A stretch of DNA of 64,000 bases, from positions 186,001-250,000 of the forward strand of contig NZ_BMWT01000001.1 of assembly GCF_014651375.1 (NCBI RefSeq), read 5' to 3'. Positions 38,001-45,496 of this stretch are shown here, piece after piece. A model generated the notes under the pieces. That model ran no database searches and had not been told where the DNA came from. It saw only the letters and a list, made by a program, of their open reading frames with translations. Position 1 is the first letter of the stretch. Every line of letters begins with the position of its first letter. A program made the translations under genes and the position numbers. Source of the DNA: Tateyamaria omphalii. GTDB taxonomy: Bacteria; Pseudomonadota; Alphaproteobacteria; Rhodobacterales; Rhodobacteraceae.

Positions 38001-39547
38001 GGCGTGTCATCCCCCATCGACGCCAGCGCCTCTTTCCCGTCCTCGGCCATCGGGGCCAGAATGCTCTCCAGCTCCTCGATCGAATAGCCAGCCGCAATCT
38101 GACGCCGGCGCAATGCCTCACCCTCGAACAGCGCCTTCTCGGTCACGCCGGACAGGGCGGCCTCAAGATCGGTGATCTTGCCAACCCACTCGCCAAAGGG
38201 CTGAGACGCCGCCAGTTGATCCTTGATCTCGGTGTCGTGGAACAGTTTGCCCTCGACCATATCAACCGCCAGCAACTGGCCCGGGCCCAGCGCGCCCTTT
38301 TCAACGACACCAGCTTCGTCCAGCGGCACCATCCCGGTCTCGGACCCGGCAATAACCATCCCGTCATTGGTCACAACATAGCGCATGGGGCGCAGACCAT
38401 TCCGGTCCAACCCGGCACAGACCCAGCGGCCATCGGTCATCGCCAACGCAGCCGGGCCATCCCACGGCTCCATCACCGAGTTGCAGTAGGAATACATGTC
38501 GCGCCACGCCTGCGGCAGCTCCACCGCCTGCTTCGACCACGATTCGGGCACCAGCATGGTCTTGGCCATGGGCGCATTGCGGCCCGCACGCACCAGCATC
38601 TCGAACACGGCGTCCAACGCCGCCGAGTCACTCGACCCGCTGGCCACGATGGGCTTGATGTCCTCGGCCATCTCGCCAAAGGCGCCAGACGCCATGCGGA
38701 TTTCGTGAGATTTCATCCAGTTCAGGTTGCCCTTCAGCGTGTTGATCTCACCGTTATGGGCCAACATGCGGAACGGCTGCGCCAGCCACCACTGAGGGAA
38801 GGTGTTGGTGGAATAACGCTGGTGATAGATAGCAAAGGCACTCTCGAACCGCTCGTCCAGCAGGTCGGGATAGAACTCCGCCACCTGCTCTGCCAGCATC
38901 ATGCCCTTGTAGATGATCGACCGGCACGACATCGACGCGATATAAAGCTCCGGCACCTGCGCAGCAGCAGCGGCCTTCTCGATCCGGCGGCGAATGACAT
39001 ACAGCTCACGCTCAAACGTCTCTTCGTCCACACCCTTGGAGTTTGAAATCAGGATCTGCTCAATCTCGGGCCGGGTGGCATTCGCCTTCTCGCCCAGACA
39101 TTCGATGTTCACCGGCACATGGCGCCAGCCATAGATGTAATAGCCCATGCGCAGCACTTCGGTTTCCACGATGGTCCGGCAGGTTTCCTGCGCGCCAAAG
39201 TCGGTGCGGGGCAGAAACACCTGACCGACGGCAACCATCTGATCGCGATTGGGCGTGTGACCGGTGCGTTCAATCTGATCATAGAAAAACGCTTCGGGGA
39301 TTTGCACGTGAATGCCCGCGCCGTCGCCGGTCTTGCCATCGGCATCGACGGCCCCCCGGTGCCAAATGGCTTTCAGCGCCTTGATCCCGTTTTCAACAAC
39401 GGCCCGGCTTTTCGTGCCATCGACGGACACAACCAGACCCACACCGCAAGACGAATGCTCCTCGGCTTCCGAATACAGACCATTCTCGGCCATAAACGTG
39501 CGCTTGGCTTCCTCACGGCTGACCCAGTCGGCATCATATTTGGTCAT
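35018..39547 (-). CDS. gltB: glutamate synthase (NADPH) large subunit
   Basis: 1509 aa. A short propeptide precedes Cys34 in SSCGVGLVVSVDG, the glutaminase nucleophile. The central domain, the FMN-binding synthase domain (GEGGEDPAHFHPEPNGDNPS, LISGHNGGTGASPATSIKYA), the [3Fe-4S] ligands in CIMVRQCQSNTCPVGVC and the C-terminal GXGXG beta-helix domain are all present, and the length is normal. It makes glutamate from glutamine and 2-oxoglutarate with GltD. AAGGAA precedes the ATG at 39547. The start overlaps the preceding hypothetical gene by ATGA. Confidence 0.97.
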   Translation of the reverse strand: MTKYDADWVSREEAKRTFMAENGLYSEAEEHSSCGVGLVVSVDGTKSRAVVENGIKALKAIWHRGAVDADGKTGDGAGIHVQIPEAFFYDQIERTGHTPNRDQMVAVGQVFLPRTDFGAQETCRTIVETEVLRMGYYIYGWRHVPVNIECLGEKANATRPEIEQILISNSKGVDEETFERELYVIRRRIEKAAAAAQVPELYIASMSCRSIIYKGMMLAEQVAEFYPDLLDERFESAFAIYHQRYSTNTFPQWWLAQPFRMLAHNGEINTLKGNLNWMKSHEIRMASGAFGEMAEDIKPIVASGSSDSAALDAVFEMLVRAGRNAPMAKTMLVPESWSKQAVELPQAWRDMYSYCNSVMEPWDGPAALAMTDGRWVCAGLDRNGLRPMRYVVTNDGMVIAGSETGMVPLDEAGVVEKGALGPGQLLAVDMVEGKLFHDTEIKDQLAASQPFGEWVGKITDLEAALSGVTEKALFEGEALRRRQIAAGYSIEELESILAPMAEDGKEALASMGDDTPSAVLSKKYRPLSHFFRQNFSQVTNPPIDSLREYRVMSLKTRFGNLKNVLDESSAQTEIITLDSPFVGNAQWDELITHLNADLVEIDCTFEPGQGALSAGLARIRAEAEDAVRSGAGHIVLTDQHSNADKVAMPMILATSAVHSHLTRQGLRTFCSLNVRSAECIDPHYFAVLIGCGATVVNAYLAEDSLADRIDRGLLDGTLTENVARYRNAIDQGLLKIMAKMGISVVSSYRGGLNFEAVGLSRAMCAEFFPGMTSRISGIGVTGIQSKVEDVHAQGWTGTNVLPIGGFYKARKSGETHAWEATSMHMMQMACNRASYQMWQQYSAKMRSNPPIHLRDLMDIKPLGKPVPLEEVESITSIRKRFVTPGMSLGALSPEAHKTLNVAMNRIGAKSDSGEGGEDPAHFHPEPNGDNPSAKIKQVASGRFGVTAEYLNQCEELEIKVAQGAKPGEGGQLPGMKVTDLIARLRHSTKGVTLISPPPHHDIYSIEDLAQLIYDLKQINPRCKVTVKLVASSGVGTIAAGVAKAKADVILISGHNGGTGASPATSIKYAGLPWEMGLTEAHQVLAMNNLRDRVTLRTDGGLRTGRDIVMAAMLGAEEYGIGTAALIAMGCIMVRQCQSNTCPVGVCTQDESLRAKFTGNADKVVNLITFYAQEVRELLAEIGARSLDEVIGRADLLAQVSRGSAHLDDLDLNPMLISVDGAADIVYDRDRERNAVPDTLDAQIVRDAARFLEDGEKMQLQYAVQNTHRTVGTRTSSHIVRKFGMRNTLQPDHLTVKLTGSAGQSLGAFAAPGLKLEVSGDANDYVGKGLSGGTIVVRPPMASPIVAADNTIIGNTVLYGATDGYLFAAGRAGERFAVRNSGAKVVIEGCGSNGCEYMTGGIAVILGEIGANFGAGMTGGMAYLYDPEGKSQALMNMETLVTCPVTVDHWKAQLEALLERHLEETGSAKAATLLQHWDVEQHNFLQICPKEMLGKLEHPISLEEAAIPAE

Positions 39548-40257
39548 TGGTCGGTTCCTTTCTTCGGGCTTGCGAAACGCGCCAGCGTCGGCTCGCACTC
39601 ATATAGCGGCGTTTTGGTGAAGAACCCGGGCTCTCCGGGGTACACAAAGTCGATCGGTGAATTGTCCCAAGAGATGGGTTCGTCAGTGTCGGTGCGGGTG
39701 TAGTTGCCGCTGATGAAACGGCGCAGACGCGGAATGATGTATTCGTTGCCTTCCAACTCGAAAACGGTGCCGTCGGCCAACTCGCTGCGCATGGAAAACT
39801 GCGTCTTCAACAGCGTTTCGCCATCAATCACCACTTCACCCGGCAGAATGCGGTCGAACCCGACATAACGGTTCAGCCCATCAGGTCCCTGCTGCTGGAA
39901 ATCCAGACTGTCGATGCCCGTCTCAAGCAGCTCTGTCATGTTGGCCGGATCGGCGGGCGGCTCGACCAGAACAAACCGTCGCATCGGAAACAGCTCATAG
40001 CTTTCGATCCACTGGGTTTCGTAGTCGATCTTGCCCAGGTTGTTTGGCCCGTTCGCGTCAAAGGTGATGCCCCACTGCTCCCCCTCGGCATCGGCCTCGC
40101 ATGTGTACATATGCGTCACTTCGCAGCCCCGGCTCTGAACCGTCAGAACCTCGGTGCAGCCCGCAGGTGGGTAGAAACGCGATGCGTCCTGTTGCCCCAA
40201 AACAGGGACAGCGGTGACGCTTGCCAATGCGATGGTGATGCCTGCGCGCAGCTTCAT
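39544..40257 (-). CDS. exported hypothetical protein between gltD and gltB
   Basis: 237 aa with a signal peptide (MKLRAGITIALASVTAVPVLG). Cys pairs in GCTEVLTVQSRGCEVTHMYT and a later YECEPTL may form disulfides. The rest is beta-rich (GITFDANGPNNLGKIDYETQ, VGFDRILPGEVVIDGE). I do not recognise a characterised family. It is coupled by ATGA overlaps to the GFA gene upstream and to gltB downstream, so it is co-translated with glutamate synthase, although its predicted periplasmic site makes a direct role in that enzyme unlikely. Confidence 0.75.
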   Translation of the reverse strand: MKLRAGITIALASVTAVPVLGQQDASRFYPPAGCTEVLTVQSRGCEVTHMYTCEADAEGEQWGITFDANGPNNLGKIDYETQWIESYELFPMRRFVLVEPPADPANMTELLETGIDSLDFQQQGPDGLNRYVGFDRILPGEVVIDGETLLKTQFSMRSELADGTVFELEGNEYIIPRLRRFISGNYTRTDTDEPISWDNSPIDFVYPGEPGFFTKTPLYECEPTLARFASPKKGTDQ

Positions 40258-40706
40258 GACGCACCTACAGTCGGATTGATCGCAACAACATCATCACGTG
40301 TCAGGCGCTTTTGGCCGCTGTCCTCCAGACGCAGGCCAGCCGGGGCGTGATCCACAAAAATCTCGTGGCTCAACGTAAAGGCATCCGGCTCATCAAAGAT
40401 GCCCAATGGCAGATCGGTGCCGCCAAACCACTTGTCCTGTTTCGTCTGCCGGAAATACAGGTTGGTGCCACATTCCCGGCACCACGCCCGCTCCGCCCAA
40501 TCGCTGCTGGCACGGGTGGCGATGTGTTCAGTGCCGGTCCAACTCAGGTCATCGGTCTTTATACTCACTTCACACAGGGCCGATCCGGTCCACCGGCGGC
40601 AGGACGGGCAGTGGCAGACGCCGAAAGTGGTCGGCACGTTGCGCGCAACAAAGCGAACCGCCCCACACAGGCAGCCTCCGGTCGCTTTATCCAACATGTC
40701 GCTCAT
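40254..40706 (-). CDS. GFA (CENP-V) family zinc-binding protein
   Basis: 150 aa with the Cys set of the GFA fold: GGCLCGAVRF, CHCPSCRRWTG and WCRECGTNLYFRQ, which binds zinc. The family was named for glutathione-dependent formaldehyde activation, but most members have no proven activity. It lies between gltD and gltB, 195 bp after gltD, and overlaps the next gene by ATGA. Confidence 0.85.
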   Translation of the reverse strand: MSDMLDKATGGCLCGAVRFVARNVPTTFGVCHCPSCRRWTGSALCEVSIKTDDLSWTGTEHIATRASSDWAERAWCRECGTNLYFRQTKQDKWFGGTDLPLGIFDEPDAFTLSHEIFVDHAPAGLRLEDSGQKRLTRDDVVAINPTVGAS

Positions 40707-40833
40707 CTTTAGACGTCCTTAACCTTCCAGGTTATGCGGGTCAGCTATGCTGCCTTATTGCCTTCATCTTTTGCTCAGCTTCCGGCCAAATCCAAAACAG
40801 CGCGGTTTGAGCCGGAAAATGTGCAGTTTTCCA

Positions 40834-40903
40834 AAACTGTCGGGAAACTGCGTGATTTGAGAGATACCAAACTTCGCGGTTTTGGGTCGAAACTTCGCAG
40901 TTT
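40834..40903. repeat. cluster of short palindromes downstream of gltD
   Basis: CAGTTTT-CC-AAAACTG (40834-40849) is followed by AAACTTCGCGGTTT and AAACTTCGCAGTTT (about 40869-40903), all built from AAACT/AGTTT half-sites. They lie in the 195-bp gap between gltD and the GFA gene and could be a regulator binding array or transcript-end hairpins. Confidence 0.45.
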
Positions 40904-42341
40904 ACTCCGCTGCGATCACCTGCGTGGTTGCATTGAACTGCTCAAGGATCGCGTCTGCACAATCACGGCCATCGCGGATCGCCCACACAACCAAAGATGC
41001 CCCGCGCACGATATCACCCACAGCGTACACACCCTCCAGAGCGGTCTTGCCCGTGGTGTATTCTGCCTTGATCGTGCCCCACCGGTTCACTTCCAGACCA
41101 TCAGTATCCCACAGTGTTGGCAGGTCCTCCGGTTCAAAGCCCAGCGCCTTGATCACAAGGTCGGCCTCTTCAACATAGTCAGCACCTTCGATCACCTCGG
41201 GGGCCTGGCGGCCCGTGGCATCGGGTGCACCCAGACGCATCTTTTGCACCATGACACCAGCCACCTTGTCACCCTCGGTGGTAAAGCCCTTGGGCGCGCT
41301 CAACCATTCGAACACGACGCCTTCCTCTTCGGCGTTCTGCACCTCGCGTTGCGACCCGGGCATGTTCGCACGGTCGCGGCGATACAGGCATTTGACAGAT
41401 GTCGCGCCCTGCCGGATCGACGTCCGCACACAGTCCATCGCCGTGTCACCACCACCGATGACGACAACCCGCTTGCCCTCGGCATTCAAGCGGCCACTGT
41501 CAAAGTCTGCGACCTCATCGCCAAAGCTCTTGCGGTTCGATGCAGTCAGGAAGTCTATCGCTTTCTCAATGCCCTCCGCTTCGCCGTTAGGCATTGAAAG
41601 ATCACGGCTTTTGTAGACGCCGGTGGCGATGATAACGGCGTCGTGCTCAGCCCGGATCGATGTGAAAATGTCTGCGTCCACATCGCAGTTCAGCACGAAG
41701 TTCACGCCGCCAGCTTCAAGCTGTTCATTGCGACGCATGACCACGTCCTTCTCCAGCTTGAAGCCGGGAATACCATAGGTGAGCAGCCCACCCGCGCGGT
41801 CATAGCGGTCATAGACAGTGACCTGCACACCGGCCCGGCGCAGCACGTCGGCGGCAGCTAGACCGCCAGGGCCTGCTCCGATGATGCCCACGGATTCCGC
41901 ACGCTCGGTCTTGGGTGTGATGGGCATGACCCAGCCTTCTTCCCAGGCGGTATCCGTGATGTATTTCTCAACCGACCCGATGGTGACGGTACCATGGCCG
42001 GACTGTTCAATCACGCAATTGCCTTCGCACAGGCGGTCCTGCGGGCAGATGCGACCGCAGATTTCGGGGAAGGTGTTGGTCGCCTGACTCACCTCGTAGG
42101 CTTCCCGCAAGCGCCCCTCTGCAGTCAGTTTCAGCCAGTCAGGGATGTTATTGTGCAGCGGACAATGCGACTGGCAATACGGCACCCCACATTGCGAACA
42201 GCGCGACGCCTGCTCCTTGGCTTTGGCGTCGGCATACTCGGCATAAATCTCGTGAAAGTCCTCACGCCGCACCCCCGCCTCACGCTTCTCCGGCATGTCC
42301 CGTTCGATCTTCACGAATTTCAGCATCGGTTGTTCAGCCAA
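40902..42341 (-). CDS. gltD: glutamate synthase (NADPH) small subunit
   Basis: 479 aa. The N-terminal Fe-S part has CSQCGVPYCQSHCPLHNNIP and ICGRICPQDRLCEGNC. The FAD domain starts at VGIIGAGPGGLAAADVLRRA, and the NADPH domain has VVVIGGGDTAMDCVRTSIRQ. It passes electrons from NADPH to GltB. It is upstream of gltB in the same direction, split by two other genes. It is divergent from uppP, with a long palindrome in the shared upstream region. Confidence 0.96.
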   Translation of the reverse strand: MAEQPMLKFVKIERDMPEKREAGVRREDFHEIYAEYADAKAKEQASRCSQCGVPYCQSHCPLHNNIPDWLKLTAEGRLREAYEVSQATNTFPEICGRICPQDRLCEGNCVIEQSGHGTVTIGSVEKYITDTAWEEGWVMPITPKTERAESVGIIGAGPGGLAAADVLRRAGVQVTVYDRYDRAGGLLTYGIPGFKLEKDVVMRRNEQLEAGGVNFVLNCDVDADIFTSIRAEHDAVIIATGVYKSRDLSMPNGEAEGIEKAIDFLTASNRKSFGDEVADFDSGRLNAEGKRVVVIGGGDTAMDCVRTSIRQGATSVKCLYRRDRANMPGSQREVQNAEEEGVVFEWLSAPKGFTTEGDKVAGVMVQKMRLGAPDATGRQAPEVIEGADYVEEADLVIKALGFEPEDLPTLWDTDGLEVNRWGTIKAEYTTGKTALEGVYAVGDIVRGASLVVWAIRDGRDCADAILEQFNATTQVIAAE

Positions 42342-42395
42342 AACATATCCTCCAACAAGCGGTCCGAGCCGTTTATGGTATCGTGAGGGGAATTA

Positions 42396-42416
42396 AAAGT
42401 CAGCATTGCTGACTTT
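42396..42416. promoter_or_regulatory. 21-bp perfect dyad upstream of gltD
   Basis: The 10-bp arms AAAGTCAGCA and TGCTGACTTT are separated by one base. This spacing suits a dimeric DNA-binding protein better than an RNA hairpin. It lies 55 bp upstream of gltD and 138 bp upstream of uppP. The regulator is unknown. Confidence 0.6.
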
Positions 42417-42554
42417 GTTTCAGATTTTTTGCGAAATCGTACTGTAGGTTTGGGAAATTTGGCACAAATATACATCCGAGTCGGACCTATATTACTGCTT
42501 TACGTTCAGAATCAAAGGCTTGTAACGTCACTATATCATAGGACCAGGCGCAAG

Positions 42555-43358
42555 ATGACTCTTTTTCAACTTCTGATGGTGGCCATCATCCAAGGCATCA
42601 CCGAGTTCTTGCCTGTGTCATCATCAGGGCACTTGATCTTGTTGCCAACATTGACCGGAACACCAGATCAGGGTCTCGCCATTGATGTTGCCGTGCATGT
42701 TGGCACGCTGCTGGCGGTCATCCTGTACTTCTGGGCCGACGTACGAACTGCCGCGCACGGCCTGACCCGCCTCGCACAGCGCAAGGTCGATACCCAAGGC
42801 GCATTCCTGGCCCTGTGCCTGATCACGGCAACGATTCCAGCGGTGATTGTTGGCCTTTTCATCAAAGTGACCGGACTGGACGAAGCCATGCGCAGTGCGG
42901 CGGTCATCGGATGGACCATGCTGATCTTCGGTCTTGTCCTTTACTGGGCCGACAAACGCGGCCCGACCGACCGCACAGCAGAACGATGGACCATCAAGCA
43001 CGCGGGCCTGATGGGGCTTGCACAATGTCTGGCGCTGATCCCTGGCACATCTCGGTCAGGCATTACGATCACAGCAGCACGCGCCCTTGGATACGAGCGT
43101 GAAGGGGCGGCCAAACTGTCCATGCTGATGTCGATCCCCGTCATCATAGCGTCAGGTGCAGTGTTGAGCATTGACGTGGTAAGCGATGCAAACTGGTCTG
43201 TGATGCGCGACGCGATTGTCGCTGCCGCGTTTGCTTTTGTCGCCGCTCTGGGTGCACTCGTTCTGATGATGCGGTTGTTGCGCAGCGTTAGCTTCACACC
43301 TTACGTGATCTACCGCGTCGTTCTGGGGATCGGACTGCTGATCTGGGCCTACAGTTAG
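42555..43358 (+). CDS. uppP: undecaprenyl-diphosphatase
   Basis: 267 aa membrane protein of the BacA/UppP family, which recycles undecaprenyl diphosphate to the monophosphate used by the glycan and peptidoglycan pathways. It has the signatures [19 protein letters not shown] near the N-terminus and [19 protein letters not shown], and about eight hydrophobic helices. The start at 42555 gives the family-typical [14 protein letters not shown]. The stop overlaps the convergent NDUFA9-like gene. Confidence 0.95.
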   Translation: MTLFQLLMVAIIQGITEFLPVSSSGHLILLPTLTGTPDQGLAIDVAVHVGTLLAVILYFWADVRTAAHGLTRLAQRKVDTQGAFLALCLITATIPAVIVGLFIKVTGLDEAMRSAAVIGWTMLIFGLVLYWADKRGPTDRTAERWTIKHAGLMGLAQCLALIPGTSRSGITITAARALGYEREGAAKLSMLMSIPVIIASGAVLSIDVVSDANWSVMRDAIVAAAFAFVAALGALVLMMRLLRSVSFTPYVIYRVVLGIGLLIWAYS

Positions 43359-44335
43359 ACGCGCAGGTTCCGCGCGCTTTCCTTGATCGCATCGTATTGG
43401 CCAGAGGGGCGGAAGCGCCAAAGATAGTCTGGCAGCACCGAACTCATTGCAATCGGATCAATCCCGAGATCCTCGAAGCCCTTGGCGCCATTGGACACCA
43501 CGTTGTCATTGCGCAGGTTGCGCACCTGATCGCGCGTGATCTGGGCCGGGACCAGCCCGAGCGTCAGCGCACTCAGCGTGTCAAAGCCGAACCCCATGAT
43601 GGATGCGGCCCAAAACGGAATGTTCACAACGGCACGGCGGCGACGGATCACCTCGAGCATCAAAGTCATCAGTGCCCGGAATGTGCGCACGTCCGGCCCG
43701 CCAAGCTCATACACACCGGCAGGGACATCGGTTGTCAGCGCACGTTCGGCAGCTTTGGCAACATCATCAACATAGACAGGCTGGAACCGTGTATCCGCAC
43801 CGACGACAGGCAGGATCGGGCCCAAACGGGACATCGATGCAAACCGGTTAAAGAACTGGTCCTCCGGCCCGAAGATGATGGAGGGGCGCAAAATCACCGC
43901 CTCCGGCATGTGCTGTAGAACAGCCGCTTCACCTTCGGCTTTGGTCCGGGCATAATCGCTGGCGCTTTCGGCATCCGCACCGATCGCAGAGACGTGGATC
44001 ATCTTTTCGACGCCCTGCTCAGCTGCGATGCGCGCAATCCGCTCCGCCCCTTCCGCCTGCACGGCATCAAAAGTGTTCTTGCCCTGTTTGGCGAGGATAC
44101 CAACGCAATTCACAACGGCATCTGCGCCCATCATCACCTGCGCAACAGACGCATCGTCGCGAATGTTGCACAGGACAGGCTCAACCTGTCCCACAACACC
44201 ATAGGGTTTGACAAAGATCGCCTCATTCGGACGGCGCACGGCGACACGCACACGCCAACCTGCCTTGGCCATCCGTCTTGCGATGTACCGCCCTACAAAA
44301 CCGGATCCGCCATAGATCGTGACCAGCTGGGACAT
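43355..44335 (-). CDS. NDUFA9-like NAD(P)-binding protein
   Basis: 326 aa atypical SDR. It has the N-terminal [19 protein letters not shown] (GxxGxxG), [50 protein letters not shown] and [12 protein letters not shown]. This is the bacterial family related to the complex I accessory subunit NDUFA9; some members act in quinone or respiratory chain biology. No nuo genes are nearby. The start at 44335 is the natural beginning of the Rossmann fold. Confidence 0.85.
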   Translation of the reverse strand: MSQLVTIYGGSGFVGRYIARRMAKAGWRVRVAVRRPNEAIFVKPYGVVGQVEPVLCNIRDDASVAQVMMGADAVVNCVGILAKQGKNTFDAVQAEGAERIARIAAEQGVEKMIHVSAIGADAESASDYARTKAEGEAAVLQHMPEAVILRPSIIFGPEDQFFNRFASMSRLGPILPVVGADTRFQPVYVDDVAKAAERALTTDVPAGVYELGGPDVRTFRALMTLMLEVIRRRRAVVNIPFWAASIMGFGFDTLSALTLGLVPAQITRDQVRNLRNDNVVSNGAKGFEDLGIDPIAMSSVLPDYLWRFRPSGQYDAIKESARNLRV

Positions 44336-44490
44336 GTCTTGCTCCTCGCGCACAGGTTCGAAACGGGTCTATCTGCCGCTTGGCGCGCAGACAAGACGCC
44401 AAATTGGCACGGCAAAGGCCGGAATTGAGGTTTTTCAAAGCGGTTGCTCAGAAGACCTGTGCCATACTCTGACGATCATACAGAATCGGA

Positions 44491-44519
44491 TTGACACCCC
44501 CAAGCACCACGCTTAAACG
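44491..44519 (+). promoter_or_regulatory. promoter of tRNA-Leu
   Basis: A perfect TTGACA (44491-44496), 17 bp, then TAAACG (44514-44519; TTAAAC with 16 bp) ends 17 bp before the tRNA. Confidence 0.6.
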
Positions 44520-44536
44520 ACGCTCCACCAACCCGT

Positions 44537-44623
44537 GCCCAGATGGCGGAATTGGTAGACGCGCTAGCTTCAGGTGCTAGTGTCCGTATGGACGTGGAGG
44601 TTCGAGTCCTCTTCTGGGCACCA
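44537..44623 (+). tRNA. tRNA-Leu(CAG)
   Basis: 87 nt including an encoded CCA. The acceptor stem GCCCAGA pairs with TCTGGGC. It has the D-arm GGCGGAATTGGTAGAC, an anticodon loop CTTCAGG with anticodon CAG, the long variable arm TGTCCGTATGGACG typical of class II tRNAs, and the T-arm GGTTCGAGTCC. Confidence 0.97.
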
Positions 44624-44627
44624 AAAT

Positions 44628-44750
44628 CCCGAACAATATGCTGATGTACGCAAGATGGCATTTCGTCGTTTGACCGGCAATCACATGAACGGTTTTGCCG
44701 GGGAACACCTTTAGGGTGAGCCAACTCCCCTCTTCAGGCCATCGTTCGGG
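44628..44750. ncRNA. candidate structured RNA between tRNA-Leu and nasT
   Basis: There are nested complementary segments. The outer P1 is CCCGAAC (44628-44634) with GTTCGGG (44744-44750). P2 is GATGGC (44654-44659) with GCCATC (44738-44743), stacked directly on P1 on the 3' side. P3 is CCGGCAA (44674-44680) with TTGCCGG (44695-44701). P4 is GGGGA (44700-44704) with TCCCC (44726-44730), enclosing CACC/GGTG. No ORF explains it. The strand is unclear: on the minus strand it would end in GTTCGGGATTTT. I do not recognise an RNA family. Confidence 0.4.
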
Positions 44751-44895
44751 AAAAAGCGAACCGATGAATAGACGTCAGCCGCATGCCTATTCGCTAAAAA
44801 CTTAGGCGGAATGGGGCCATTTGCATAGTTTTTGCACGACTTCGTCAATCACTTCGCTAACGGGTACCTCAGTAAATAGAATGTCCCGCCAAATA

Positions 44896-44907
44896 CCTAC
44901 TAGTAGG
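44896..44907 (+). promoter_or_regulatory. palindrome covering the nasT ribosome-binding region
   Basis: CCTACTAGTAGG is a perfect 12-bp palindrome 4 bp before the nasT ATG and includes the only Shine-Dalgarno-like bases. It could be an operator or limit translation. Confidence 0.35.
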
Positions 44908-44911
44908 CAGC

Positions 44912-45496
44912 ATGGAGACTGGCATCCGAATACTAGTCGTCGAACCCGACGAAGACCGGTTGCGCGACATTGTTGATGCTTTGCATGATGCAGGTTGGCA
45001 GGACGTCAAAGCCCTTGCACAAATCTCTGCCATCGCGCGAACGGTAAAAGAGTATGAACCGGAAATCGTGCTTATTGATCTGGCGAACCCTGATCGTGAC
45101 ACGCTTGAGCATATAACGTCAGCAACCGACACGGGCAAAAGGGCCGTCGCGCTTTTTGTAGATCAAACGGATGCGGCATTGACCAACGCAGCGTTGAAGG
45201 CCGGAGTCAGTGCATATGTTGTAGACGGCCTCAAAATGAACCGCATCAAACCGGTGCTGGAAACCGCGATCGCGCGCTTCAAGGTCATCCGCCAGATGCA
45301 ATCAGAACTGGATGCGGCCAAGCAAGCACTGGAAGATCGAAAAACCATCGATCGTGCAAAAGGCTTCCTGATGCGGCAGCGCAAGATGACCGAAGAGGAG
45401 GCCTATAGTCTATTGCGAAAAACGGCGATGGATCAGGGTCGTCGGGTTATTGACGTGGCCCAAGCCCTGGTTACAGCTGCGGACCTCTTGTCATGA
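44912..45496 (+). CDS. nasT: ANTAR-domain antiterminator of nitrate assimilation
   Basis: 194 aa. The receiver-like domain (about 5-120; ILVVEPDEDRLRDIVDAL, EIVLIDLANPDRD) is followed by a coiled linker (QMQSELDAAKQALEDRKTID) and the ANTAR RNA-binding domain (RAKGFLMRQRKMTEEEAYSL, then QGRRVIDVAQAL). Family knowledge: NasT binds paired hexaloop hairpins and prevents terminator formation, and is held inactive by NasS without nitrate. The matching RNA target is visible at 46755-46851, downstream of nasS. It overlaps nasS by ATGA. Confidence 0.93.
   Translation: METGIRILVVEPDEDRLRDIVDALHDAGWQDVKALAQISAIARTVKEYEPEIVLIDLANPDRDTLEHITSATDTGKRAVALFVDQTDAALTNAALKAGVSAYVVDGLKMNRIKPVLETAIARFKVIRQMQSELDAAKQALEDRKTIDRAKGFLMRQRKMTEEEAYSLLRKTAMDQGRRVIDVAQALVTAADLLS

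Noticed and set aside
35672-39046. Long plus-strand open frames (404 and 515 codons) opposite gltB
   Set aside because: They are antisense to a gene with full family motifs, have no ribosome sites, and encode His/Arg/Gln-rich nonsense typical of shadow frames in GC-rich DNA.
44831-44845. TGCA-N7-TGCA upstream of nasT as an NtrC site
   Set aside because: The spacing is two bases shorter than the usual NtrC dyad, and no matching sigma54 -24/-12 element is present.
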